This document shows positions 9,290 to 19,607 of a DNA stretch of 64,000 nucleotides, in pieces. The position numbers and the translations under genes are program-made. Each line of letters begins with the position of its first letter. The stretch's first letter is position 1. The notes beneath the pieces are model-generated. The model ran no database searches. It worked only from the letters and a program-made list of their open reading frames with translations, and had not been told where the DNA came from. The DNA lies in the NCBI GenBank assembly GCA_014529385.2, contig CM043955.1:135854108-135918107 (forward strand). Direction: 5' to 3'. Source of the DNA: Adiantum capillus-veneris (Eukaryota; Streptophyta; Polypodiopsida; Polypodiales; Pteridaceae).

Positions 9290-12231
9290 CTAAGAGTTGG
9301 ACCCTGCGTTCACGTTTAGTGACTCGCACAGTATCCACTTTGATCCTTGTCGCACTCTGCATCGCCGCCATGCAGCATGCTTGGTGGGACCTTGCGACAT
9401 TTGCCACTTGTTGCTATGCTCTTGACGACCCCATTTCCGCACTTCAATAGCAATCTTGGATTGTCGTGCACGCTCCATTGTGAGCTTACGAGCAAATGTT
9501 GTGCGAAAAAACCAGTTGAACATCTCCTCCAAATAATTGGATTGCACAATTCCACCACCATGTCGAGTATTTTCTAAGTACACTCCCCTTGCTTGATAAT
9601 GGGACTTCTCCATGCCTTGAGTGCGAAAAATTTCAAGCGATCCATACTTGTGCATAAAAAATGCACCATGCGCAAACAAGATATGATGTTCACATGAGTA
9701 AACGATCCACATTATTAAATAAAAACAATCCCTTGTAATGAATACACCATGTAAAATGACTTACCATGTAATGTGTGATGTTATTTTCACCCCAAGAAAG
9801 GGTGAAGACCTTGGTAAAATCCACCAAGGCTTCTTGAAATGATTGGCGTTGTTCTTCTATTGTACTGTTAAGGCCCATACGCTTGACCATTTTATCAAAA
9901 TGTGCCCAAACTTGCTTGCGCTTGTTTGCAAGCTCGCCATTTGAATCATTGTCAGTAGTAGCTTTGCATAACTCCTTCCAAAGCTCCCAAAGGTTACCTG
10001 CCTGCTGGTTGGAGCTGTTTTGAGCATCATATCGACTTGGATTTCCTTGGGAAACTTTCTTCAAAAAGTGTATAGCTTTTTTTCCACTCATTGACACTTG
10101 TTGAGCAATTTCATGGGCCTCCCCTGTGTTCTTTGCAGCAACGATAGACACATTTCCACCGTGACAGCCAATGGAATTCAAGAGTACCTCCACTCTTTCG
10201 ATCGCTTCCTGGGACTTTTCCAACGGTTTCATTGTGAAAGCATAGTCAATGTGGAGCTTCAATAGCCTATCAAAAATGCGCATGAATGTGTGTAATGTAC
10301 AAAAATGTACATTCGATAGAGGAAATAGAAAGATTGGATTTCAAGCGTGGTCCTTTTGATCACGGTCTGGGGCATTGAGCATGGGATATCTCAGAATAGA
10401 CGCTTCACATTCTCTACCTTCATCTCCAACATCACGACAATCTAACCCTTGTTCTCCATGCCCTTGCCATGGAAGCATGGAACCGACCTTTGCAGTGCTC
10501 TTATGTGATTTTTGTCCATTAGGTTTGTACCCTCGAGTGAAAATGGACAAGGCATGAGAGAAGAAGCCCCTTGTTTGCAGCCAAGCAAACACTTTATGGT
10601 CTTCAAATCCCCACCTAAGTGCCACTCCACATCATAACTACTAAAACCCTCAATCTCCAACTTCTGACCTGCAATTTGGGAGTGTATTACTTCTGTGATC
10701 CATGGAGTTCTCTCAAAAATCCATGAAAGTACTCCATTGGTATCTTTGGGCACCTCAATATCACCCAACCACCAAATGTCTTTCTCTGATTGCACGCTAA
10801 AAGATGGGGTGGGAGATGGCTCGACTGAATCCCTTCGCTTGGTTTGCAGAAGGGCCTCGTTCATTAGAGTGACACTTAGCCTCTCTAACCTTCGGCCTTT
10901 CACTATTTGACACTCATTGAGTTTCAGCACAAAAGCGACTTTTGTGCCAAGCACTACAAAATAAATAGTGCTAAGACCTTAAACTTCAGAGTCTATGATA
11001 AGAATAATACCAAAGAAAAAAGTAAAGTGTGTCATCTTCTTCAGGTAACTCATAAAATCTAAGCATGGCTTCTTGAAGCCTTCTAAGATCCACGAAAATA
11101 TTGTTCTACATTGTGTAAGGAAAGCCCTTCTCCGAAGGTCTTATGGATTGTTTCTTACCTTTTCCCCTTGTCTTTGTTGCGCACGAAGCATAAAGGGAAG
11201 TTGGCATTGTTTCCTCAATGTGTAGGTATGTCCCAATGCGGGAGAGCACATCTTCGTTTGTGGCCTTCTTTGCGAGCTTGACCTTGTGAGGAATGGGAAA
11301 TAGGTTTTCCACAATGCCGTGTTCTTTGAGGGCATCCTTTAGGAGTTGGAAAATAGCCTGATAGGCTTTGGTGTTGATTCCAGCCTCATCACAAGCTTGT
11401 TGAACGTCATCATCACTAACCACATTTCTTAATTTACACATAAGGTCCTTGGTGACTGCATCCTTAATTTGCTTACCTCCAGGTGATTATAAGATAGAAA
11501 TCACGTCCTGGGTATTGAGACAACTAGTAAGAAGGTTGACTCGATCATCTTGGCTTGTTCCACCGCATGCCTCTTGGATGAAGTTTCTGGCAACAAATAA
11601 ACATAAATGTTATAAAATAGTGTGAAGTAAGAATGCATCATGCAAGTAAAGACCAAATCACCTTGTGGCTGTAACTCGCCGTTTGCGTGCTCCTCCCGAA
11701 TGTGCAAGAGTTTCAATGGATGAATACGTGCATTTGCGTTCCCTTGCACCAAGGGGTGTTTCTTTCAAGTATGTGATGGTGTTGGTAAGCTTCTGGATGT
11801 GGGACTCCTTTTCTTGCATTTGTTGTTACTACCCTCTCCAAAGAGGCAACACTCTCTTGTAATGCCGTCGTCTTGAGGTGAAGAGCTTGACATTCGTGCA
11901 TCCACATATGCAAAGAAGCACCTGCACCCATACACAACCGCTTGCAATAGCCTAACAAGCCTGCTTCTCCCCTCCCAAGAAATTGAAGAAATGTGGAAAG
12001 GCTATTAAATGGTGGATGGAAGCGGCTTATAGGATCGCAAGGGTACAAATGGCCATCCACCCAAATGTCAACATTGGTCTCACAAGTGGTGCGACGTTCC
12101 TGTGATGACCATTGATCACCCTCACTAGTGGTCTTCGGTGCAAATGTCGTGGGTAAGCGAATATGTATGCTTTTGGTGTGCGGATTACGTGGTGGTGGAA
12201 GTAAACCATTTGTGATGTCCGTGACCACCAT
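9290..12231 (-). pseudogene. Multi-exon transposase-derived-like gene (unnamed family)
   Basis: Five coding blocks lie in order on the minus strand, with plant-type introns between several. Block 1 (12231-11662) starts MVVTDITNGL and ends in a short coiled-coil-like part after a frameshift near 11830. Block 2 (11586 to about 11106) is in phase after a 75-bp intron but has TAA at 11487-11489. Block 3 (10953 to about 10341) follows an acceptor TTTTGTAG and has a motif GGDLKTIKCLLGCKQGASS followed by PCPF. Block 4 (10283-9765) ends at a perfect donor ATG|GTAAGT after NNITHYM. Block 5 (9712-9290) has HKYGSLEIFRTQGMEK. From memory, GGD-K-LLG and YGSL..QGMEK patterns occur in uncharacterised eukaryotic proteins thought to derive from DDE transposases; I cannot name the family. 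It has at least one stop and two frameshifts. Confidence 0.5.
11587..11661 (-). other. 75-bp GT-AG intron
   Basis: Donor CACAAG|GTGATT at 11661, acceptor TTGTTGCCAG ending at 11587. The upstream frame (ending ..VTAT plus two bases) and the downstream frame (..NFIQEACGG) join in phase 2. This phase match supports a true intron rather than chance. Confidence 0.6.
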
Positions 12232-12420
12232 GGAAGCTGTTGCGTGAGGAAGAAAATGATGAAAAGATGGAGGGGGAAGGGTAGAGAGGTTGAGGAAGAT
12301 GGGAGGAGAGAAGGAGGGAGGGGGGGGAGGGAGAGATTGGGGAGGAGGAGGAAGGTAGGGGCAGGGAGGGAGAGGAGCGGAAGAGGAAGAGAGGAGGAGA
12401 GAACAAAATGTTTATTACTT
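12232..12420 (-). promoter_or_regulatory. Purine/pyrimidine-asymmetric 5' leader, G-rich on the plus strand
   Basis: Directly upstream of ATG 12231, about 150 bp are almost pure C/T on the minus strand (G/A on plus), with many runs of 3-9 G on the plus strand around 12267-12385. A pyrimidine-rich 5' UTR or promoter is likely. The G runs could also form quadruplexes. Frames across it are low-complexity artefacts. Confidence 0.45.
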
Positions 12421-13006
12421 TTTGGGGAAAAAGATTTTTGAAAAAATGGACTTTCTAAGCTTGTGGGTTAAAAAATGGGTCAAAAAATGATTTTTGGATA
12501 TGTATATATGTTGGGAGGGAATTTTAAGGAAAAAACAAGTATAAATGGTTTTTTTTTTTTAAAGTCAAATTTTGACTCTTTGTGACCCACGTTTTTGCTG
12601 ATGTGGACACACCCCTATGCTTCCTTCACTTTAAAAAAATCTAGAGAGAGAAAGTAACCCTTTAGGTACACATCCTACATTTGTCTAAAAAAAAGGCTAG
12701 AAAAGCCTACTCAAAACTACCTTCTTCAATGCCCTTGCCCCCTAAACCCCACACAACATTAGCCTTAATCCCTAAAAATTAGGATTCCTTACAAGGCCCA
12801 TGCAAGGTTCATATTTCTGCTAATGCTATTGTGCGCAGAGGAGAGTTTGGTTTCCTTGAAGTAGATTTAACTAAAAAATGAGCCAACCTAAGAGACACTT
12901 TTGTACTACCCGAGCATTGTGAACAAGTAAGTTATGTGCTTGGAAGCTATCGAATTTTAGAAGTTATGTGCTTGGAAGTTCTCATGTAGTGATGTGACTC
13001 TCACAG
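12421..13006. other. Non-coding region with a block shared with 21.4 kb
   Basis: AT-rich and without a gene. Positions 12761-12833 (CCTTAATCCC ... GGTTCATATTT..TAATG..ATTGTG) resemble 21411-21463 in order and spacing. Both blocks lie 0.5-0.7 kb upstream of the minus-strand gene clusters, so they may mark the right ends of two related elements. Confidence 0.4.
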
Positions 13007-13456
13007 GTGATATTTCATCCTACAAAGTCTACATCAAACGGGTGGTACGTCATAGAGGTAGCCCCTCGTAGTGCAGGGACGTATGAGGGCTACCATGTGT
13101 CAATCACAGTGGCATCAATGGAGGAGATTGGAGAAGATGCTCAGTCAGAAGGGTGCCAGATGAGCATCAAGTTGCTACTCTCTATGGCGTGCATGCAGAG
13201 GATCTACAAAATGAAATGGAGGACATCTACCTAAACAGAGAGCTCTATATAGATATAGGGAGTTATGTTGAGCTATGCGAGGATGAGAGAGAGCCATAAA
13301 CATTGTATTTGAATAATTTTTCTCCATTTTATAATATATATTGTATTCACGTGGCTATACTTGAGAAATTTAAATTGTGTTCAATCGTCATTGTGTCCAC
13401 TCCAGGTACATATGCTCCAGGTGTGTTCTCAAAAGTAGGGACACTCCTCGCCGATG

Positions 13457-13721
13457 AGCACTGCGCTCCGAGTGCGATGCAGACTGAGGCTGCAATCGCA
13501 AAGTAGGTGATCCGTCTCTGCTTATAGATGTTGCTCATCCCTCCACTAGATCTAGTTGATCGGATGAAAGAGACGCTAAGAAGCACTACTACTGCTTCTT
13601 AGCGTCTATTTTACCCGATCAACTAGATCTAGTGGAGGGGTGAGCAACATCTATGAGCAGAGATGGATCACCTCCTTCGCGATTGCAGCCTCAGTCTCCA
13701 TCGTACTCGAAGCGTAGTGCT
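13457..13721. repeat. 265-bp near-perfect inverted repeat (foldback)
   Basis: Two arms of about 128 bp (13457-13585 and 13593-13721) are reverse complements with scattered mismatches, separated by only a few bases; the centre is around CTAAGAAGCACTACTACTGC. Transcribed, it would form a long hairpin. It could be a foldback MITE or a small-RNA-producing locus. No target duplication is evident. Confidence 0.85.
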
Positions 13722-13902
13722 TTTACAAGATACATAAAATGCACACGGGAGACAAATTCACAAGAACTTCAAACGAATATCTCTACACAGGAATCCCTCC
13801 CTCTTTATGAGTCCTCTCTCTCTCTCTGCCTCTCTCTCTACTTGTCCATGTTTTCTTCTCCATTTAATATTAAGATTAAAGGTTCGTGTGTTTCATGCAG
13901 GT

Positions 13903-14505
13903 ATGGATGATGATGAGTTTCTTTCTTCTTTGTCACCTTGACAGAGACAGTGGTACGAGGATCGTCATCGCTCTAGAGCACCATCACGTAGTTCTACTCC
14001 TTCAGCATCTCCCTCTGTTTCGGAGCATTCAGCATGCTTCAAAGCTTCCGTGTCGACGAGACGATCTTCACACTCGTCTAGGCACCGACGCTCTAGTGGT
14101 GGTAGCGACAGTTGTTGTGGGGATGTCACCGCTGATGCCTCAACACTGCCTCGTGTTCGACAAGGCTCTTAGGGTTTAGGGGTTTTTAAATTCTAACATA
14201 ATGGATTCTTTGTATGTTTTGAACAGTGGTCGATGACAGGACGTGACCCCACACCGTACGAGCATGAGTAGTAGGCAGAAAGGGTTTAAACGCCTTGATG
14301 GACATTCTGAGTTCTCACGGTGGCATGGTTAGTATTAGGGTTTACTCTTTTCTGTTTGTTGTATTGTTTTGTAAATTATATGTTTATACTTACAGAAAGC
14401 TGTCTTTTTTTTCTTTGCAGAATTCAACAGATACACCGCTTGGATGCGATGAGACGTATGATTAGAAGATGGCAAGACGATGGCAGTCTATCCGTAGCTA
14501 GATAG
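13903..14505 (+). pseudogene. Small spliced gene with an SR-rich segment
   Basis: ATG 13903 follows an acceptor-like TTTCATGCAG. The 90-codon frame to 14172 starts MDDDEFLSSLSP, has an in-frame TGA at 13939-13941 where the frame otherwise continues, and is rich in Arg and Ser (DRHRSRAPSRSSTPSAS, then RRSSHSSRHRRSS). A second intron is well formed: donor CATG|GTTAGT at 14328 and acceptor CTTTGCAG at 14420. A 28-codon Arg-rich end (IQQIHRLDAMRRMIRRWQ) follows in 14421-14505. It lies upstream of a CACTA-type terminus (16502) and might be that element's accessory gene. No family match is recognised. Confidence 0.4.
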
Positions 14506-14638
14506 CATTAGTTTCCTTTTGTCATAACATATGTATCATGAGATGACGTGTATAAGTCTTTTTGTAACTATTGGAAAAACATGTATATTTTCTCAATAAT
14601 GAAAATGGTGTTGTAACTATTACATTTGCAAAGCTTAA

Positions 14639-15959
14639 CACTAGGTTGGTAACCTAACAGGACATAAAAGTGTCCTTTCAGGGTTTTGAAAAAAACCTCC
14701 AAAACCATAGTAGATCCACTCATTTTGTAAAATCCTTTCATGAGGTCATAGTTCAAGGCCTACTACACATGGAAAAAATAAGAAACTTGTAAAATTGCTC
14801 ATCTTTTGGTCACACCAAGCCTCCAAAGTTGATGGACCAGTGAATTTTCATCAAAACAGTCATTTCTTACGTTTTGTTGCATAAAAATAAGATTATGGAT
14901 TTTTGTAGGACTTGAGATAAATTCCCTAGTTAACTTCAATGGGTTGGTGATCAGAACATATGATTGCTTCTCACTCACTATTTTTTGTTTTGTCCAAATA
15001 AATAGGTACAAAAAAGTTAAATTTTTACCATTTTGCAAACCTATCATCAAAGTTTCTATAGCCACGCTCAATACAAATAATATATGCATGTTTTCTTAGT
15101 TTCCTATTGTCCTTTATGTTCATAAGGAGGCATGGAGCATGTCAAAATAATAATACATCTCTTACCAAGGGGAATCTTGGGGACAAAGATGAAGTGTTAA
15201 ATACAGCAAACATGAAAAAACAGGGTTCAACATTATGAGTTGTAGAATCCCATAGAAAGTATTCAATATCTAGCCAAATTTGATCCTTATGACTAGATAT
15301 GGTTACTACCTACAAAATGCATGTAGTTGTCACAAGAAACTAACAATATTGAAAAAGCTATACTTGATATACTAGAATGTTTCATTTTCTTCTATAATTG
15401 AAAAAATCAACGATCGTTGTGTACTATGCAAAATAGGTTATTAGGTGCCCCAAAACTCAAGGAATATTAGCTTTATGTTACAATATGTGACACAGAAAAT
15501 CAAAAATGCGTTTGAATATCATGAAATCCACCAAAAAAATCATAGAAGCGCTAAAATTGGCTAAAAAACAGGATTTGACAATTTTTGTAATTTGGTCATA
15601 ACTTACAACTTTATTATTTATTTCTCCCTAGAAGCATCAGGACATGTTGAGGACTACTAAAGATAGTTCTCTAGCATTATAGACCTCACAAACATGAATT
15701 CTAGAGTGGTATAGTTGCAAAAAGTTGAAAAAAGCCAAAAAAAGGACCCGTTTTTTCAGACAGATTAGGTTGTGAAATGTTCTGCAAGGACAATGTTAAA
15801 GATGGAATTGATATTCCAAAAAAATATTGAGTTTTTTCTAGCTCATGAGACAAATTTCTAGATAGATAGCACCTCAAAATCCATTTTGAAACTCTTGACA
15901 TAATTCAAGGAAAATGGTCACTTAACAGGACATAAAAGTGTCCCATTACCAACCTAGTG
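14639..15959. mobile_element. 1321-bp TIR element flanked by TTAA (piggyBac-like, non-autonomous)
   Basis: Perfect 14-bp terminal inverted repeats CACTAGGTTGGTAA (14639-14652 and the complement at 15946-15959) are flanked on both sides by TTAA (14635-14638, 15960-15963). Just inside each end is the same 21-bp word, containing GGACATAAAAGTGTCC, in direct orientation (14655-14675, 15923-15943). TTAA duplication is the piggyBac hallmark. Because TTAA is self-complementary, a TA duplication with ACACTAGG ends (Tc1/mariner type) is also possible. The interior is AT-rich with no transposase, so it would need one supplied in trans. Confidence 0.7.
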
Positions 15960-16235
15960 TTAAAGTATGATGTGTACAATTGTCATTGATTTACTTTCAT
16001 CAATTTACTTGTTTTAGTTTTGTATCTTTATTCTGCAAACAATACTATGGATGATGGAGTTAATGGTTATATTGTCTTGTGGGTGACTACTTTGGGTCTA
16101 TACCTAAGATTGCACTTTCTTCCAAAGGTGAAACTGGGCTTATCTTAGATTCATTTAGGTTACTCTATTATTGAAACATTCAATATGGTTGATGGGTGGT
16201 AGGGCATTGAATGCCCTGCCACCCAAAATTTCTAC
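15960..16235. other. AT-rich stretch between two transposon features
   Basis: No gene or repeat recognised. If the CACTA interpretation of 16502 is right, this is interior sequence of that element into which the TTAA element inserted. Confidence 0.4.
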
Positions 16236-16502
16236 TCTCAAGCGTCGCTATAAGCGTCACTATATAAAGCCCTACAATGTTGCTATAAACATCACTATAG
16301 GTAGCCTATAAGCGTTTCTATTAGCGTCGCTATATGCATCGCTATATAACGATGGCCATAGAGATGGTGGTTAAAGCGACGCTCATAGCGACGTCCCCGT
16401 ATCGATGCTATTAGCGATGATCTTAGCGACGTCGAGAAGTATAAAAACCCAATGTATTTCCGTCGCTAAAAACGCCACAAGTGCACACAACCTCTTGTAG
16501 TG
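16236..16502. mobile_element. CACTA-type terminus with subterminal repeats
   Basis: The segment ends CCTCTTGTAGTG, the complement of CACTACAAGAGG, the kind of end seen in En/Spm (CACTA) transposons. The preceding 250 bp hold many copies of GCGTCGCTAT/ATAGCGACGC and degenerate forms in both orientations, matching the subterminal repeats such elements use for transposase binding. The opposite end was not found, so the copy is probably truncated or its 5' end is diverged. Confidence 0.6.
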
Positions 16503-17026
16503 CTAGACATATATGTACACACAGATAGATAATGGTTAGAGTGAAAATATTATAAGGGTTGTATCAAAAGGTCGTGTCTTTGTGCATAATGTGTTTTTAT
16601 GATTTTGTGTTATGTATAGAACTTGTAGGTTTCCATATTTTTTTTTGGTGGCTCTTGCTCTTTTACTTTTCTATTTTGGTTTTTGTGAGTATAAGGCTTC
16701 ATATATACATTCCCTAACATGGGATATTGAGAGGTCAAGGAGGAAGGATAAGAGGGAAGCAAGTGGCTGATGGATGTCAGCAAACACTCCAACCTTCCTT
16801 GGGTAGATCATACCTTTTGGAATGATGTTGTCACCCTTTGAAACCAATTGTTCCATGTTGTTATGGGTGTTGCAAGGGTGGTAAGGTACTCCCATGATTT
16901 TATTTGCAACGTTGTTGTAGGTGATGAACTTACAACGGGAGGTGAAAATTCTTTTTTGTTTGTATGGATATGTACAATGGTAGGTGGAGGTTGTTTTGAA
17001 GCTTCTATTTGCGTACATGAACCACA
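16503..17026. other. Unassigned DNA
   Basis: AT-rich, with short chance frames on both strands and no recognisable motif. Confidence 0.4.
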
Positions 17027-17168
17027 TGGGGGTAGATAAGCCTACAAGGGGCAAAAAAAAGATTGGCCACAAGGGTGCGCAAATGGCCCATCCAACAGTT
17101 TTGGATGGGCCATTTGCGCACCTTTGTGGCCAGTCTTTTTTTTCCCCTTGTAGGCTTATCTACCCCCA
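17027..17168. mobile_element. Palindromic MITE, copy 1
   Basis: About 142 bp, almost wholly self-complementary: TGGGGGTAGATAAGCC at the left pairs with the complement at the right, and the arms continue to a five-base centre (CAGTT at 17096-17100). The same family recurs at 17556-17706. No convincing target duplication. Confidence 0.8.
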
Positions 17169-17555
17169 AGGGTACTTAAAAAGCACAAATTTACTAAAAC
17201 CTATTGGTTTTGCAACATTATTTTACATGGATCCTTGTGGACAACCTTTTTTGGCCATTTCAAGCTTTGAATTCCCTATAGGATATTAAAAAAAAAAACA
17301 TATTGTGAAACCAAGTGTCTATGAAACATTTATTTGGATTTTTCAAATGTCCAATGTAATTGGACTTTTTGGTGCATGGGTGTACTAGGTAGAGCTAAAG
17401 CAAGTGATAGTGTGCTGGAAACTTCATTTCATAATTGATTTCATCTTTTCTAGTGTCCTTGAGTGTGAACATATGCTGGAATTTCCATAAAAAGGGTGCA
17501 TCTAAATTAATGATGCAAAACCAATTCATTTCAATAAATTTGTGCTTTGTAAGTA

Positions 17556-17706
17556 TCCTAGGTGGTAGATAAGCCTACCAGGGGCAAAAAAAAGCATGGC
17601 CACAAGGGCGCGCAAATGGCCCATCCAAAACTGATGGATGGGCCATTTGTGCGTCCTTGTGGCCAGGCTTTTTTTGGCCCTTGGTAGGCTTATCTACCCC
17701 CTAGGA
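17556..17706. mobile_element. Palindromic MITE, copy 2
   Basis: Same structure and largely the same sequence as copy 1 (GGTAGATAAGCCTACCAGGGGC ... and its complement), with the centre near 17628. It is bounded by CCTAGG on both sides (17557-17562 and 17700-17705), which may be a 6-bp target duplication or part of the inverted repeat. Confidence 0.8.
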
Positions 17707-17898
17707 AACATAAAATACCTAAATTTACTGAAATTGACTGAAATTACATACAGAACTTGAAATTACAAAGTCACCAATCAAAACAATTTTCATATCACCA
17801 ATTGAAACAATTTTCAAGATTGACAAGTTCAAAAGAATTTGCAAGATAGAGAGACAATTTCAAATATTTTTTATTACTTCCAAAACGGTGATTTTACA

Positions 17899-19463
17899 TC
17901 ATGTATCTAAGGAGTTCATAATTTTTTTGACCATTTCCTGGTGCCTATTTTGCGCGTAAGGCAACTCCCCAGTCAAGAGGGACTGCGCTATGGCCTTTGG
18001 GTCAGTTGAGCCAATGGAAGCATGTATCCCTATTTGGGTAAGCACTTTACCACGAAAGCCAGTGCCAAACGATGTGCATACAAGGGATCTACGCACTAGG
18101 AACACTTGATGCGCAGTTTGAGCAATGGTGCTCAAACACAAAAACTTGCTCAAAGCTTTTAACGACCAAGTCATAAAATGGGCTTGGGGAGTAAATTCAT
18201 TATGGATAATAGCCACATCGCCAGGGGGGAGTTGTCCTAGGTAATGCGCAAGGGAGCTTGAGGTCCAAAGCCTGTCCGCTTGCCACCCGTCCTTCCAGCA
18301 AAATCATCAACCTCCATGACATCCTGTCATAAACCGATGAAGGTTGAGAAAAAAGACAATGAAGGATAAAATAGTAACATGAAAATAAGGATACAATTTA
18401 CCTCCTGCTCCTTGTCGTCCTCCTCCTTGTTGCCCTTTGCATCCAAGTCAATGCTCCCATGCACCACACATATGAGCTTTGGATCATCAGATGGGAGGTT
18501 GCATAATGGAATAGGCATCCTAGCAGCCTCAACCTTGGCTTGCGTAGCTTGGAATTATTCATCAGCCACGTGCAACTACTCTGCTGCCAGGACCTCTGCA
18601 CACAAAACTGCAATAGTGTTAGCAACAGAGTCCCCATCTGGCAAGAGCTTGCTTTCTAGGGCATCTGGCGTAGTGTCTAAGGGACATTTGGTGTTGTTGC
18701 ATAGCATACTCAAGCATTCATCCATGCACAGGCCAAATGCTTTCTCCAAATCATGCAGAAACACATACTCCTCGCCATCCACTACCACTGAGGAGAAGCG
18801 GCCGATTTCTACCTCTAGGATAGCCACATCCGTCAGTGGTAGTGGCACTGGAGTGTCACTAGGGCCAACCGCAACTATGGATTTCTCAACCACTTCCTCA
18901 AGACCCCTAGGGTACTCGAGCCAGAGTGCCTTTTCTTCCGCTGGGTTCATGGGGATAACCTGTTGCTCCTTAGTGTCCTTGATAAAGGACCCAACCTGAA
19001 GGTGTGGTAAGCGGAGCTCCTCCAAATCAGGTTCCTCGCTCACCAAGAAGATAAATGTTGCGATCCAAGAAAGGTACTCCACCCCCAATTTGCGCTTCTT
19101 TAGCACTGACACCCCTGGGTCTTGCTCGTCCAAGTAATGGCCTGCATCGGTTGCAATTTCTTGGAATCGTTGCAACCGCTTGGAGAATGGGCAATCACCT
19201 TTGTGTATATAGCGCAAAAGATCGCAAGGCACCCAGATCCCTGCATGTGGGGGGATAGATACAAAATATTTTATGATGTGCTCCTCCATGAACGCAAAAA
19301 TCTCGGCAAATGCATCCATGTGAAGGAAAATTGTGGCGTCAAGGTCAGGGACACGAGGTGTGGAGGTCCAACTTCCCTTGTATTTGGTGTCCTCGAGAAA
19401 GAGGATGAAGCGTGACAAGGGGGTGGATGTGGCTGCAGATGCAGAGGCTGTGGAAGCATCCAT
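17899..19463 (-). pseudogene. Unrecognised spliced gene with its own TATA box
   Basis: ATG 19463 (MDASTASASAATST) is chosen because a TATAAAAG box lies about 85 bp upstream. The main frame runs about 295 codons to TAG at 18576-18578; the same frame continues past that stop and a TAA shortly after to a donor GCAGGAG|GTAAAT at 18402/18401. A 78-bp intron ends at acceptor ATGACAG (18324). The last exon (18323-17899) contains DVMEVDDF and, after a frame change, HYLGQLPPGDVAIIHNEF and a Lys-rich end. Readable parts include HAGIWVPCDLLRYIHKGDCP and an acidic middle. No domain I recognise. It sits head-to-tail with the 19.6-20.7 kb gene, which suggests a two-gene cassette. Confidence 0.5.
18324..18401 (-). 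other. 78-bp GT-AG intron
   Basis: Donor GGAG|GTAAAT at 18401 and pyrimidine-rich acceptor ending ATGACAG at 18324. The size is typical of compact plant introns. Confidence 0.5.
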
Positions 19464-19543
19464 GTCTAGCCTGGGGTGTAGATAGAGAGTAAAGGAGCTC
19501 AAGAGTTACAAAAGTGAAAATAGTGAATGAGTTAGATGGCCCC

Positions 19544-19551
19544 CTTTTATA
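19544..19551 (-). promoter_or_regulatory. TATA box for the 17.9-19.5 kb gene
   Basis: TATAAAAG on the minus strand, about 80 bp upstream of ATG 19463, within the short gap between the two minus-strand genes. This indicates separate transcription of the downstream gene. Confidence 0.5.
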
Positions 19552-19607
19552 ATGGACCCTTTTTTTAAGACATTAAAAAAAAGGCACTTTCACCAAAAAA
19601 TGATTTC

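Noticed and set aside
12185-12441. Frames with Lys/Glu/Gly or Pro/Ser repeats on both strands
   Set aside because: Low-complexity purine tract; no conserved motif.
19055-19415. Plus-strand frames opposite the 17.9-19.5 kb gene
   Set aside because: Shadows of the minus-strand coding frame; the minus strand has the TATA box and intron.
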